64,000 nt of DNA. Source: an uncultured Treponema sp. Its GTDB lineage: Bacteria > Spirochaetota > Spirochaetia > Treponematales > Treponemataceae. The stretch is from NCBI GenBank assembly GCA_946615905.1, contig CAMOIE010000016.1, positions 1 to 64,000 of the forward strand, written 5' to 3'. This document shows positions 9,183-16,660 of this stretch, one piece after another (the stretch's first letter is position 1; every line of letters starts with the position of its first letter). The notes beneath the pieces were generated by a model, which did no database searches, was not told where the DNA came from, and worked only from the letters and a program-made list of their open reading frames with translations. Position numbers and translations under genes: made by a program.

Positions 9183-9809
9183 ATGAGAAGACTTTTAACT
9201 TCACTTGCGATTTTTCTTTCATTCCTGCTGATTTTTTCATGCAAGAGTCCGAAGTCAGTTGAGGACAGTCAGCCGCTTGAGAAAAGGACTTTCGTCGAGA
9301 CAGAAATCTCTGAGGACGGCAAGCTCTATTCCACCTGCGTTTTTGAAAAGCTTACAAATGTGACTTTCACAGACTATTCTGACGGAAATGTTTACAGCCT
9401 TCCTTTGGAAAATATAGCCTTCAATAAAAAGACGGGGGAGCTTTCCGCAAAGAATCTTCCTGACTCATTGGCCTCGAAAATTGAGGCGGCTAAAAAGACT
9501 AAGAGCGGGACTTTCCACATTGAGGGGGTTCCTGTCCGCCCTGCGAAATTCGTCCTCTATCTGATGACGAATTCGGAGCCTCTTGTCCTCCTTGGCGGCA
9601 AAAAACTTGATTCTTCTGAATACAAATGGAGCGGGGGCAGCCATACTCTTGAGATGAACTCTTCGTTTGACCATGACGAGGATTCTTACAAGATTGTCTG
9701 GCTTTCCGGTGAAGGCTATAATTCTCTCGGCAACAAGACCGAGGATTTTGAGGGCGAATACAAGCGCTTGACTGATGAGTGGCTTTTTGCCCAAAAGCAA
9801 AAAAAATAG
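9183..9809 (+). CDS. Hypothetical lipoprotein
   Basis: A 208-residue protein with a clear lipoprotein signal: a hydrophobic helix ending in IFSC near residue 20. The mature part is rich in Ser, Lys and acidic residues with short beta-like stretches, and I recognise no family. GGAG lies 11 nt upstream of the ATG. It follows the ABC ATPase by 35 bp and could be the last gene of that operon. No function can be assigned. Confidence 0.75.
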   Translation: MRRLLTSLAIFLSFLLIFSCKSPKSVEDSQPLEKRTFVETEISEDGKLYSTCVFEKLTNVTFTDYSDGNVYSLPLENIAFNKKTGELSAKNLPDSLASKIEAAKKTKSGTFHIEGVPVRPAKFVLYLMTNSEPLVLLGGKKLDSSEYKWSGGSHTLEMNSSFDHDEDSYKIVWLSGEGYNSLGNKTEDFEGEYKRLTDEWLFAQKQKK

Positions 9810-9837
9810 AAAATTTGGAGAAATTTTTAAAAAAATC

Positions 9838-9866
9838 TTTACAAATTTGCAGTTTAATTTTAAAAT
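9838..9866 (+). promoter_or_regulatory. Sigma-70-type promoter for the solitary fliE copy
   Basis: TTTACA (9838-9843) and TAAAAT (9861-9866) are separated by 17 bp and lie 34 bp before the start codon. AAAGGGG stands 9 nt before the ATG as ribosome site. Motif match only. Confidence 0.6.
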
Positions 9867-9899
9867 AATGTTATAAATTGGGATAAAGGGGATAAATTT

Positions 9900-10253
9900 A
9901 TGGAAGTTATGAAGGTTTGGGGGGCACCTCAGATGTTGAGGTCGTCGTCTGCCCATGTCGGAACAGGTTCGCTTGTCAACTTGAGCCGCATGTATAAAAT
10001 GGGAGCCGGACACCAGTCTTCCGTCCAAGAGTCAAAGTCATTCGCAAGCTATCTTGCCGATGCCGCGACTCAGTTGAACGGAAAGCAGCTTGAGGTGAAT
10101 AGAATCCAGCAGCAGCTTGTTACAGATCCGGATTCTGTCGATGTCCACGATGTGACAACTGCTATGGCTAAGGCTCAGCTTTCTCTGAGCCTTGCGCAGA
10201 CTGTGATTGACCGCCTGATTACAAACTGGAACGAAATTTCCACGACAAAATAA
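9900..10253 (+). CDS. Second FliE-type flagellar hook-basal body protein (solitary copy)
   Basis: A 117-residue paralogue of the operon FliE at 12043-12387. The last 55 residues are very similar: both contain QLVTDPDSVD, then HDVTTAMAKAQ, then SLSLA and VIDRL. Both also open with a similar ME-x-M start and an AP-x-MLR motif, while the stretch between differs. FliE links the MS ring to the proximal rod and is the first rod protein exported. This copy has its own promoter and terminator, is outside the operon, and is separated from flgB by the oppositely oriented tmRNA. It may be an alternative or stage-specific rod adaptor. Confidence 0.85.
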   Translation: MEVMKVWGAPQMLRSSSAHVGTGSLVNLSRMYKMGAGHQSSVQESKSFASYLADAATQLNGKQLEVNRIQQQLVTDPDSVDVHDVTTAMAKAQLSLSLAQTVIDRLITNWNEISTTK

Positions 10254-10271
10254 AAAGATTGGAACTCAATG

Positions 10272-10304
10272 ACGCCCGCCGGAATCTTAGGCGGGCGTTT
10301 TTAT
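10272..10304. terminator. Strong hairpin terminator after the solitary fliE
   Basis: ACGCCCGCC and GGCGGGCGT pair perfectly around ten bases and are followed by TTTTTATTTT. On the plus strand this ends the fliE transcript. On the minus strand AAAATAAAAA precedes the hairpin and no T tract follows, so it is less convincing as a terminator for tmRNA read-through. Confidence 0.85.
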
Positions 10305-10345
10305 TTTGCAAAAAATTTGACTGTATCTGTTTTCTGGAAATCTTT

Positions 10346-10477
10346 TGGAGGTGGGGGGAGTCGGCTTACAGTCGCGGGCGTCCTGTCCGCTCCTTCCAGC
10401 CCGCCTACGCTCGCTGTCGGCAACGTCCTGTTGCCTTTTCGGCGCACCTGCGCCGCGCTCACTTCGGTTCGACTCCC
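10346..10477 (-). repeat. tmRNA-associated repeat, copy B, ending in a duplicate of the tmRNA 3' end
   Basis: Bounded by GGGAGTCG (10356-10363) and CGACTCCC (10470-10477). On the minus strand it lies downstream of the tmRNA, and its far end (10346-10363) is an exact 18-nt copy of the tmRNA 3' end at 10547-10564. Its interior aligns, in the same relative orientation, with copy A behind the tRNA at 83-210. The two 3'-end copies are 201 bp apart here and 189 bp apart at the tRNA. No protein is encoded in 10254-10546. Confidence 0.7.
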
Positions 10478-10546
10478 TAAGTTTTATCTGCATAAACGGG
10501 AGATTTTTTTATAATTATTTGATTTTTCGCTTTCAGTGAAAATTAC

Positions 10547-10917
10547 TGGAGGTGGGGGGAGTCGAACCCCCGTCCGGGTACGCAAGTCGGGCACATCTAC
10601 AAGTTTAGTCATGCGAGGTGATTGTCGGGAGAAGGTAGCAGCATGACAAGCGTCTCCTCCGTATTCCGCTAAAAAGTCCCCCTTGTCGACCGGAAGCGGC
10701 AAAGAGCAAGTCCCTGTTGTCGTCAGAAGTTCACCCCGCTAGGAACAGCGCAGGGCGGCTTCCGGCTCAAGCAACTTACGCTGCGAGAGCTAACTGTTCG
10801 TTTGAAGAATCTTCTTCTTCTCTACGTTTGGCAGTTATAAGTTTTGTCAGATTGGGGCTCCTTCACACCCACCTGCCGCGCAGGCCTTCACGTACTCGTC
10901 GAAACCGGTGCACCCCC
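10547..10917 (-). ncRNA. ssrA: tmRNA (one-piece) with 18-residue proteolysis tag
   Basis: Rescues stalled ribosomes. On the minus strand the 5' end GGGGGTG pairs over seven bases, including one G-U, with CACCTCC at the 3' end, and the T-arm reads GGGGGTTCGACTCCCCC. The 3' CCA is not encoded. The 5' half contains GGTTTCGACGAGTACGTG, typical of tmRNA near the acceptor. The tag frame starts at GCC (10832) and stops at TAA (10776-10778), giving AKRREEEDSSNEQLALAA, which ends in the usual LAA degron. Length without CCA is 371 nt. Confidence 0.95.
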
Positions 10918-10953
10918 GATAGCTATCGAAGTTACCCGATTGGATATAGGCAA

Positions 10954-10982
10954 AATATAGTAAAAGTTTGTCTATAAGTCAA
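10954..10982 (-). promoter_or_regulatory. Promoter of the tmRNA gene
   Basis: On the minus strand TTGACT and TATATT are separated by 17 bp. The deduced start site is about 30 nt upstream of the mature 5' end, leaving a short leader for RNase P to remove. A 12-bp palindrome CGATAGCTATCG (10917-10928) touches the mature 5' end and may help define the cleavage site. Confidence 0.75.
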
Positions 10983-11029
10983 GAAAATTTTCCGCTAAAT
11001 TTTTATTTTTTGCTGCCGAAAATCATAGT

Positions 11030-11446
11030 ATGAATACATTTACACGGTCAGTAGAATTGTTGCAGCGCGCCATGGACGTAAATTCATTGCGCTATCAGGT
11101 TTCGGCAAACAATATCGCCAATTCCGAGGTGCCAAACTACAAGAGGCAGGAAGTCAATTTTGAGAGCGAGCTTAAGCGTGCCTTTGAGAGTGAGGCAGAC
11201 ACAGCCCACCGCTTCCAGCTTACACGCACGGACGAGGGGCATATCGCCCTTGACGAGCCTTATGACTGGCGGAAAGTGGAGCCGCGCCGTGTGACAGATT
11301 GGACGACCACGGCGAACGCCAACGGAAACAACGTTGACGCGGAAAGTGAGGCCATGAACATTCTGAAGATTCAGATGAATTACCGACTTCTGGCACAGCT
11401 TGAGTCATTCGAGTTCAGCCAGATGAAGACGGCGATGAGACGCTAA
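11030..11446 (+). CDS. flgB: Flagellar basal-body rod protein FlgB
   Basis: A 138-residue proximal rod subunit of the periplasmic flagellum. The N-terminal rod motif (SANNIANSEVPNYKR, near residues 25-39) and the C-terminal amphipathic helix (EAMNILKIQMNYRLLAQ) form the coiled-coil ends shared by rod, hook and filament proteins. First gene of the operon flgB-flgC-fliE-fliF-x-fliG-fliH-fliI-fliJ. The ribosome site is weak, and the upstream 110 bp are shared with the divergent tmRNA promoter. Confidence 0.96.
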   Translation: MNTFTRSVELLQRAMDVNSLRYQVSANNIANSEVPNYKRQEVNFESELKRAFESEADTAHRFQLTRTDEGHIALDEPYDWRKVEPRRVTDWTTTANANGNNVDAESEAMNILKIQMNYRLLAQLESFEFSQMKTAMRR

Positions 11447-11505
11447 TCAATTAAAAATGAAAAGTTTTTGAGAAATGAAAAATTGAGGAAACGGGGGAAT
11501 TAAAA

Positions 11506-11970
11506 ATGGGAATGTTTACTTCTATAAATATTGCGGCGACAGGAATGAGCGTCGAGCGTCTGCGCACTGACGTTATCTCAAACAATATTGCCAACGCTAC
11601 CACGACAAGAACTCCTGAGGGCGGAGCCTTCAAAAAATCCTCCGTAATCTTGGAGCCGGTCGCTTCGGCTCATCCGACTTGGAGAAGCCCCTTCGTTTCA
11701 GCGGAGCAGGACAACGGACCTGGAAAAGGAGTCCGTGTCCGCGAGATTGTCAAGGACACGACTCAGGGCAAACTGGTCTACGACCCCTCGAACCCTGATG
11801 CGATTCAGTCCGGCCCTAACAAGGGTTATGTCGAGTACCCGAACGTCAATATCGTTAACGAGATGGTCGACTTGATTTCGGCCTCCCGCGCCTACGAGGC
11901 CAACTCCACTGTCGTTCAGGGAGCCAAGGAGATGTTCAACTCGGCCTTGAGCATCAACGGACAGGGCTGA
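11506..11970 (+). CDS. flgC: Flagellar basal-body rod protein FlgC
   Basis: A 154-residue proximal rod subunit. The N-terminal motif TDVISNNIANATTTRTPEGG and the C-terminal VNIVNEMVDLISASRAYEAN are diagnostic of FlgC. It is followed directly by fliE, the usual order in spirochaetes. A purine-rich GGGGG lies about 9 nt before the ATG. Confidence 0.96.
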   Translation: MGMFTSINIAATGMSVERLRTDVISNNIANATTTRTPEGGAFKKSSVILEPVASAHPTWRSPFVSAEQDNGPGKGVRVREIVKDTTQGKLVYDPSNPDAIQSGPNKGYVEYPNVNIVNEMVDLISASRAYEANSTVVQGAKEMFNSALSINGQG

Positions 11971-12042
11971 GATTTTTGACTTTTTGATTGTAAAAACGAT
12001 TTGTAAAAATGTTTGACCGGGTGGGAGAAGGTTAGGCAGTAA

Positions 12043-12387
12043 ATGGAAGCAATGCGGATTATGAGCGCGCCTGAAATGCTCAGGACTGATCCTGCACACG
12101 CGGGAATTTCCCCGCTCACTACAAATTTCGGCGTTAAGCATGACGCTCCTCTTTCTTCTATCAAAGAGAACACTTTTGCGTCATACTTGGTCGGAGCCGT
12201 TGACAAGATGAACGGCCAGCAGCTTGAAGTCGGACGTGTGACGGAACAACTTGTCACCGACCCGGATTCAGTAGATATACATGATGTGACCACGGCAATG
12301 GCAAAAGCCCAGATGTCGCTGTCACTAGCACACACAGTTATTGACCGCCTTGTTTCTGGCTGGAATGAACTGTCAACTTCAAGATAG
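12043..12387 (+). CDS. fliE: Flagellar hook-basal body protein FliE (operon copy)
   Basis: A 114-residue FliE joining the MS ring to the rod, in its standard place between flgC and fliF. The family core PDSVDIHDVTTAMAKAQMS sits at about residues 70-88. The N-terminal half differs from the solitary copy at 9900-10253, while the C-terminal half is closely similar. The start codon given leaves a 72-bp gap from flgC. Confidence 0.93.
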   Translation: MEAMRIMSAPEMLRTDPAHAGISPLTTNFGVKHDAPLSSIKENTFASYLVGAVDKMNGQQLEVGRVTEQLVTDPDSVDIHDVTTAMAKAQMSLSLAHTVIDRLVSGWNELSTSR

Positions 12388-12416
12388 TTGCTTTCTCATA
12401 AATGCTGTGTTATACT
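12388..12416 (+). promoter_or_regulatory. Possible internal promoter before fliF, with leader hairpin
   Basis: TTGCTT and TATACT with a 17-bp spacer lie directly after the fliE stop and 45 bp before fliF. A small hairpin GCGTTT/AAACGC at 12423-12438 would lie in the leader. This could raise fliF expression relative to the rod genes. Motif match only. Confidence 0.5.
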
Positions 12417-12460
12417 AACTTTGCGTTTTTTTAAACGCGCTTCGTTCACGGGAGGGTTAG

Positions 12461-14248
12461 ATGAACGAAAGGCTTAAAAAAGTTTCTTCTAAGTTAAAAG
12501 AGTCTTGGTCCAAGTGGTCCATTGTCCAAAAGGCGATTCTTGCGGGAATCGTCATTGCCGTTATCGTTGCCGTTGTTGTTCTTGTACGCACATCGGCCAC
12601 GCCTTCAGGTACTCGTCTTTTTGCCCGGCCGATAAGCGACCAGGAGCAGCTTGAAAATATTGAGAACCGCCTTGAGCAGGAGAACGTCAAGTATACTCCT
12701 ACAGCCGAAGGTTATATCCTCGTTGATGATGACAGGACGGCCCGCAAGGTAAAGTCAATCCTCTACACGGAGGGGCTTATCCCGACTGGAATGGATGCCT
12801 GGGATGTCTTTGACTCTTCCCAGAACAACTGGACTATGACGGATATCGAGCGCAACACCAACAAGCAGCGCGCAATTACCAATTTGGTTCGTCAGCAGAT
12901 TGAGGCTTTTGATGGTGTTGCAAAAGCCGATGTCGTAATCACATTCCCCGAAAAAGAAATTTTCTCAGAAAACCAGAAGCCCACAACGACCTCTGTCGTT
13001 CTGACTTTTAAACCTGGTTCTACGATGGCTCAGGACCGCAAGAAAATTGAGGGTGTCCAGAAAATCATTTTGGCCGCAGTCTCTGGCCTCAGCGCGGAGA
13101 ACCTCGTCATTTCCGACCGGGATGGCAACGTCCTCAACGATTTTGAGGGAATGGCCAATCTCGATGAGGTCAACGTCACTGAAAAAGAGCAGAAACTCGT
13201 CCGCAAGATGGAGGCTGACTACCGCAACCGTGTCCTTGAGGCATTGCGCGGAAACTTCTCCGAAGACCGAGTCCGCGATGTCGTTGTCCACGTTGACTTT
13301 GACCTCGTTCCTAAATACATCAGCGACAAGACGATTTATTCTCCTTTCGTAATGACTGAGCAGGATCCGACAAAGCCTTACGATACTTCCGTAAAGCAGG
13401 AGTCTGTCACCCTCTCATCCCAGAAAATCGAAAAAACTTGGACTGGCACAGGATACAATCCTGAAGGACCTGCCGGAGTAGAAGGACAGAATCCCCCTGT
13501 ATATTCCGACATGTCAAACGTGATTGGAAAGTCCACAGAAACAGGTGTCACTGAGAATAAGGCCATTAACACTGAGCAGCGTCACACAGAAGTCCGCAAG
13601 ACGACCCCTGACAGAATCACGGCCGCAGTCAACATCGACGGTCACTGGGAGACTGAGACAGACGGCTCCTCAAATCCGATTTTCGTCACGGAAAAGAACA
13701 TAGAGTCTCTTAAAGAAAAATATCCTGACTGGGAGTCAGGCGAGAATATCCGCTTTAAGCTCGGACATATTATCCGTGTTTACACTCCAGTTTCAAAGGA
13801 AAAACTCTCACAGGCTGAGGGCTTTGTGAAGAACGCAATCGGTTTCAGCCAGTCACGCGGGGACTCTGTTTCAGTGACTTCCTGGGCAATTCCCAGGGAA
13901 AACGAGTGGGACGCTGAGGACGCGGCTATAATCCGCCGCCAGCAGATGCGCCGCACAGTGATGCTGGTTCTCGCCGGTATTCTGATTATTTTGATTTCAT
14001 TCATCATCTTCAGGTTCGTAAGCCGGGAGCTTGAGAGACGTAGAAGACTCCGTGAGGAGGAAATCCTGCGCAAGCAGCGTGAGGAACGCGAGAGGGCACT
14101 TTGGGATGCCAAGAACGAGGGCATGGAAGTCACCATGTCTGTCGAAGAGCGCAAGAGGGCGGAGCTTCAGGAAAATGCGATTGCGATGGCCAAGGAACAC
14201 CCGGAGGATGTCGCAATGCTTATCCGCACCTGGTTGATGGAGGAATAG
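12461..14248 (+). CDS. fliF: Flagellar MS-ring protein FliF
   Basis: A 595-residue inner-membrane ring protein that houses the export gate and anchors the switch. One membrane helix at about 22-43, then the RBM1-RBM3 ring-building motifs (ENRLEQENVKYTPT; FPEKEIFSENQKPTTTSVV), a second helix near 504-527, and a charged cytoplasmic tail. The last residues, HPEDVAMLIRTWLMEE, are the FliG-binding motif. GGGAGGGT lies 7 nt before the ATG. It is followed after 3 bp by the unusual small gene at 14252. Confidence 0.97.
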   Translation: MNERLKKVSSKLKESWSKWSIVQKAILAGIVIAVIVAVVVLVRTSATPSGTRLFARPISDQEQLENIENRLEQENVKYTPTAEGYILVDDDRTARKVKSILYTEGLIPTGMDAWDVFDSSQNNWTMTDIERNTNKQRAITNLVRQQIEAFDGVAKADVVITFPEKEIFSENQKPTTTSVVLTFKPGSTMAQDRKKIEGVQKIILAAVSGLSAENLVISDRDGNVLNDFEGMANLDEVNVTEKEQKLVRKMEADYRNRVLEALRGNFSEDRVRDVVVHVDFDLVPKYISDKTIYSPFVMTEQDPTKPYDTSVKQESVTLSSQKIEKTWTGTGYNPEGPAGVEGQNPPVYSDMSNVIGKSTETGVTENKAINTEQRHTEVRKTTPDRITAAVNIDGHWETETDGSSNPIFVTEKNIESLKEKYPDWESGENIRFKLGHIIRVYTPVSKEKLSQAEGFVKNAIGFSQSRGDSVSVTSWAIPRENEWDAEDAAIIRRQQMRRTVMLVLAGILIILISFIIFRFVSRELERRRRLREEEILRKQREERERALWDAKNEGMEVTMSVEERKRAELQENAIAMAKEHPEDVAMLIRTWLMEE

Positions 14249-14251
14249 AAT

Positions 14252-14629
14252 ATGGAAAGTTTTCAGAAAGTCACCGCTCCGGCAATCAAGCTTACTGGAA
14301 GACAAAAGGCCGCCATTTTGAGCAACGCCCTTTCGCCGTCTGCTTTTAAGAATGTAGCGAAATTCCTCAATGACGAGGAGCTTGCCGCATTGAGTAGGGC
14401 CGCCCAGTCAACAGGAATCACATACAGCATAGAAAAAGAAAATTCCGTCCTTGAGCAGACTTGCAATGTCGGCGCAAGACGCGGATTCATAAAACTCACG
14501 ACCCTCCAGCGTATTCAAGATGAGTACGAGCAGGGAAAGGCACAGGCTTCTGCCGGAATCGCAGGAGTCACAGCAAAAGATACAGACAAAATCGCCCAAG
14601 TTTTGAGTATGTGGTTAAAGGAGGACTAG
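14252..14629 (+). CDS. FliG N-domain-like small protein with FliF-type C-terminal tail
   Basis: A 125-residue protein squeezed between fliF (3-bp gap) and fliG (3-bp gap), so it is surely co-translated with them. Residues 14-45 (LTGRQKAAIL, then VAKFLNDEELAALSRA) resemble the start of the FliG N-terminal domain, and the adjacent true FliG has LNGRQKAAIF and MKHLREDEVETLTFE at the matching places. The last 17 residues, KDTDKIAQVLSMWLKED, resemble the FliF C-terminal FliG-binding tail (PEDVAMLIRTWLMEE). FliG-N normally binds that tail, so the protein has both a possible socket and a possible plug. I do not recognise it as a named flagellar protein. Confidence 0.8.
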   Translation: MESFQKVTAPAIKLTGRQKAAILSNALSPSAFKNVAKFLNDEELAALSRAAQSTGITYSIEKENSVLEQTCNVGARRGFIKLTTLQRIQDEYEQGKAQASAGIAGVTAKDTDKIAQVLSMWLKED

Positions 14630-14632
14630 AAA

Positions 14633-15727
14633 ATGCCGGACGCAAAATCAGCTCCCAAGCCCGCGGCAAAACCGGGCAGTCTTAAACCTGTCGGTGGAGG
14701 CGGAAAAAAAGGTGGCGGAAAGGATTTCAAGAACCTCAACGGCCGCCAGAAGGCCGCAATCTTCCTTGTCTCACTTGGCTCTGACATCTCCTCTGAGGTC
14801 ATGAAGCACTTGCGCGAGGACGAGGTTGAAACCTTAACATTTGAAATCGCCCGCCTTGAAACCGTTGACGCTGAGGTAAAAGATCAGGTTCTGGAAGAAT
14901 TCCAGGAACTGATGAATGCCCAGAACTTCATCACGACCGGTGGTATCGACTATGCCCGTGAGTTGCTTGAAAAATCATTGGGCAGCCAGAAGGCAATCGA
15001 CATCATCAACAGGCTCACCTCAAGTTTGCAGGTTCGTCCCTTTGACTTTATCCGCCGCACTGACCCGGCCCACTTGCTCAACTTTATTCAGCAGGAATAT
15101 CCGCAGACAATCGCCTTGATTTTGGCCTATTTGGAGCCTAACAAGGCCGCTGTTATTTTGCAGAACCTTCCGCAGGAAATTCAGCCGGAAGTCTCAAAGC
15201 GTCTTGCCACTATGGACCGTACTTCTCCTGACGTTCTTCGTGAGGTTGAACGCGTTCTTGAGAAAAAACTTTCTACATTGTCCTCCGAAGACTACACTGC
15301 CGCCGGTGGTGTCGAGTCCATCGTTGAAATCCTCAACCTTGTCGACCGCTCTTCTGAGAAAGCGATTATCGAATCCCTCGAAGAGGACGATCCGGACTTG
15401 GCAGAGGAAATCAAAAAGCGCATGTTCGTGTTCGAAGACATCGTTATGCTCGACGACCGCGCCATCCAGAAGGTTTTGCGCGAAGTCGACACGCAGGAAT
15501 TGGCAAAAGCGCTTAAGTCTGTCGATACGGAAGTTCAGGACAAGATTTTCCGCAACATGTCAAAGCGCGCCGCCTCAATGCTCAAAGAAGACATGGAGTT
15601 CATGGGACCTGTCCGCTTGAAGGACGTTGAGGAAGCTCAGCAGAAGATTGTTTCCACTATCCGCCGCCTTGAGGATGCCGGTGAAATCGTCATCGCCCGC
15701 AGCGGTGAGGATGAGCTTGTCGTTTAA
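14633..15727 (+). CDS. fliG: Flagellar motor switch protein FliG
   Basis: A 364-residue rotor protein that couples stator force to rotation. FliG-N (from LNGRQKAAIF near residue 34) should bind FliF, the middle domain carries the EHPQ-like segment (QQEYPQTIALILAYL), and the C-terminal domain has the charged torque helix (FEDIVMLDDRAIQKVLREVD). The first 32 residues are a Pro/Lys/Gly-rich extension that is probably disordered and is unusual for FliG. Some spirochaetes have two FliG proteins; this operon-borne one corresponds to the copy usually called FliG2. Confidence 0.96.
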   Translation: MPDAKSAPKPAAKPGSLKPVGGGGKKGGGKDFKNLNGRQKAAIFLVSLGSDISSEVMKHLREDEVETLTFEIARLETVDAEVKDQVLEEFQELMNAQNFITTGGIDYARELLEKSLGSQKAIDIINRLTSSLQVRPFDFIRRTDPAHLLNFIQQEYPQTIALILAYLEPNKAAVILQNLPQEIQPEVSKRLATMDRTSPDVLREVERVLEKKLSTLSSEDYTAAGGVESIVEILNLVDRSSEKAIIESLEEDDPDLAEEIKKRMFVFEDIVMLDDRAIQKVLREVDTQELAKALKSVDTEVQDKIFRNMSKRAASMLKEDMEFMGPVRLKDVEEAQQKIVSTIRRLEDAGEIVIARSGEDELVV

Positions 15728-15739
15728 GTGGGGTAGTTC

Positions 15740-16660
15740 ATGGCAAAAAACGTATTTGATCCGCGTGAGATAAAAAATAAGGACGGAAAATTTCAGCTTG
15801 GCCTCGTACATGAATATTATGTTCCCGAGGAGAAAGTAGAGGTTGAGGAAGTCCCTCAGTACACCGGCCCCACTGTTGAGGAACTGCAAAAACAGGCCGA
15901 TGACTGGAAGGCTAACTGGGAAGTTCAAAAGCAGGAGATGCTTAAAAAAGCCCAGGACTCCGCCGATGAAATCGTGAAGAAGGCCGAAGACTCCGCCTTT
16001 GCGGAAGTAAAGAGACAGTCTGACCAGGCTCAAATCATCAGAAATGACGCAGAAAAAGCCGCCGCTGAGACAGTAAAGCACGCTCAGGAAGAGGCTCGGA
16101 AAATCATCGAGGAAGCTCAGGCAGAGCACGACAAAATCAAGGACGGTGCATACAAAGAAGGCTTTGAAAAGGGGCACGAGGACGGTTACCAGGACGGAAG
16201 TGCGGAAGTCACCCGTCTGATTGAGCGTACCCACAAGCTCCTTGAGTCTGTTATGAGCCGCCGCGAGGAAATCCTCAACGAGACTGAGCAGCAGATTGTC
16301 GATTTGGTGATTTTGATGACCCGCAAGGTCGTCAAGATTATCTCCGAGAACCAAAAGTCAGTCGTGATGGCCAACATAATCCAGGCTCTCAAGAAGGTGA
16401 AGGGGCGGGGAAACGTCACCTTGCGCGTAAACCTTGCCGATGTCAAACTTACGACTGAGCATATTCAAGACTTTATCAGTCAGGTTGAAAATATCAAGGG
16501 AATCAACGTTCTTGAGGACTCTACGGTCGAGAAGGGCGGATGCGTTGTCGAGACAGACTTTGGCGCAATCGATGCCCGCATTTCAAGCCAGTTGACAGAG
16601 CTTGAGAACAAAATCCTTGAAATTTCCCCGGTAAAGACAAACGTCAAAACCGGCGAGTAA
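15740..16660 (+). CDS. fliH: Flagellar assembly protein FliH
   Basis: A 306-residue regulator and stator-like partner of the FliI ATPase in type III export. After an N-terminal EPVR-like basic segment there is a long Ala/Lys/Glu-rich coiled coil (about 50-135), then GFEKGHEDGYQDG, and a C-terminal FliH/HrpE domain (LVILMTRKVVKIISENQK). It directly follows fliG. Confidence 0.93.
   Translation: MAKNVFDPREIKNKDGKFQLGLVHEYYVPEEKVEVEEVPQYTGPTVEELQKQADDWKANWEVQKQEMLKKAQDSADEIVKKAEDSAFAEVKRQSDQAQIIRNDAEKAAAETVKHAQEEARKIIEEAQAEHDKIKDGAYKEGFEKGHEDGYQDGSAEVTRLIERTHKLLESVMSRREEILNETEQQIVDLVILMTRKVVKIISENQKSVVMANIIQALKKVKGRGNVTLRVNLADVKLTTEHIQDFISQVENIKGINVLEDSTVEKGGCVVETDFGAIDARISSQLTELENKILEISPVKTNVKTGE

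Noticed and set aside
9465-10028. 187-codon minus-strand frame over the lipoprotein and solitary fliE
   Set aside because: Opposes two better supported genes and covers a promoter.
10340-10480. A second tmRNA or tRNA gene
   Set aside because: Only the 3' T-arm/acceptor segment is copied; no matching 5' acceptor strand or other arms are found, so it is treated as repeat copy B.
15575-16354. 259-codon minus-strand frame opposite fliG/fliH
   Set aside because: Shadow of the two flagellar genes; Leu/Phe-rich product from reversed Glu/Lys codons.
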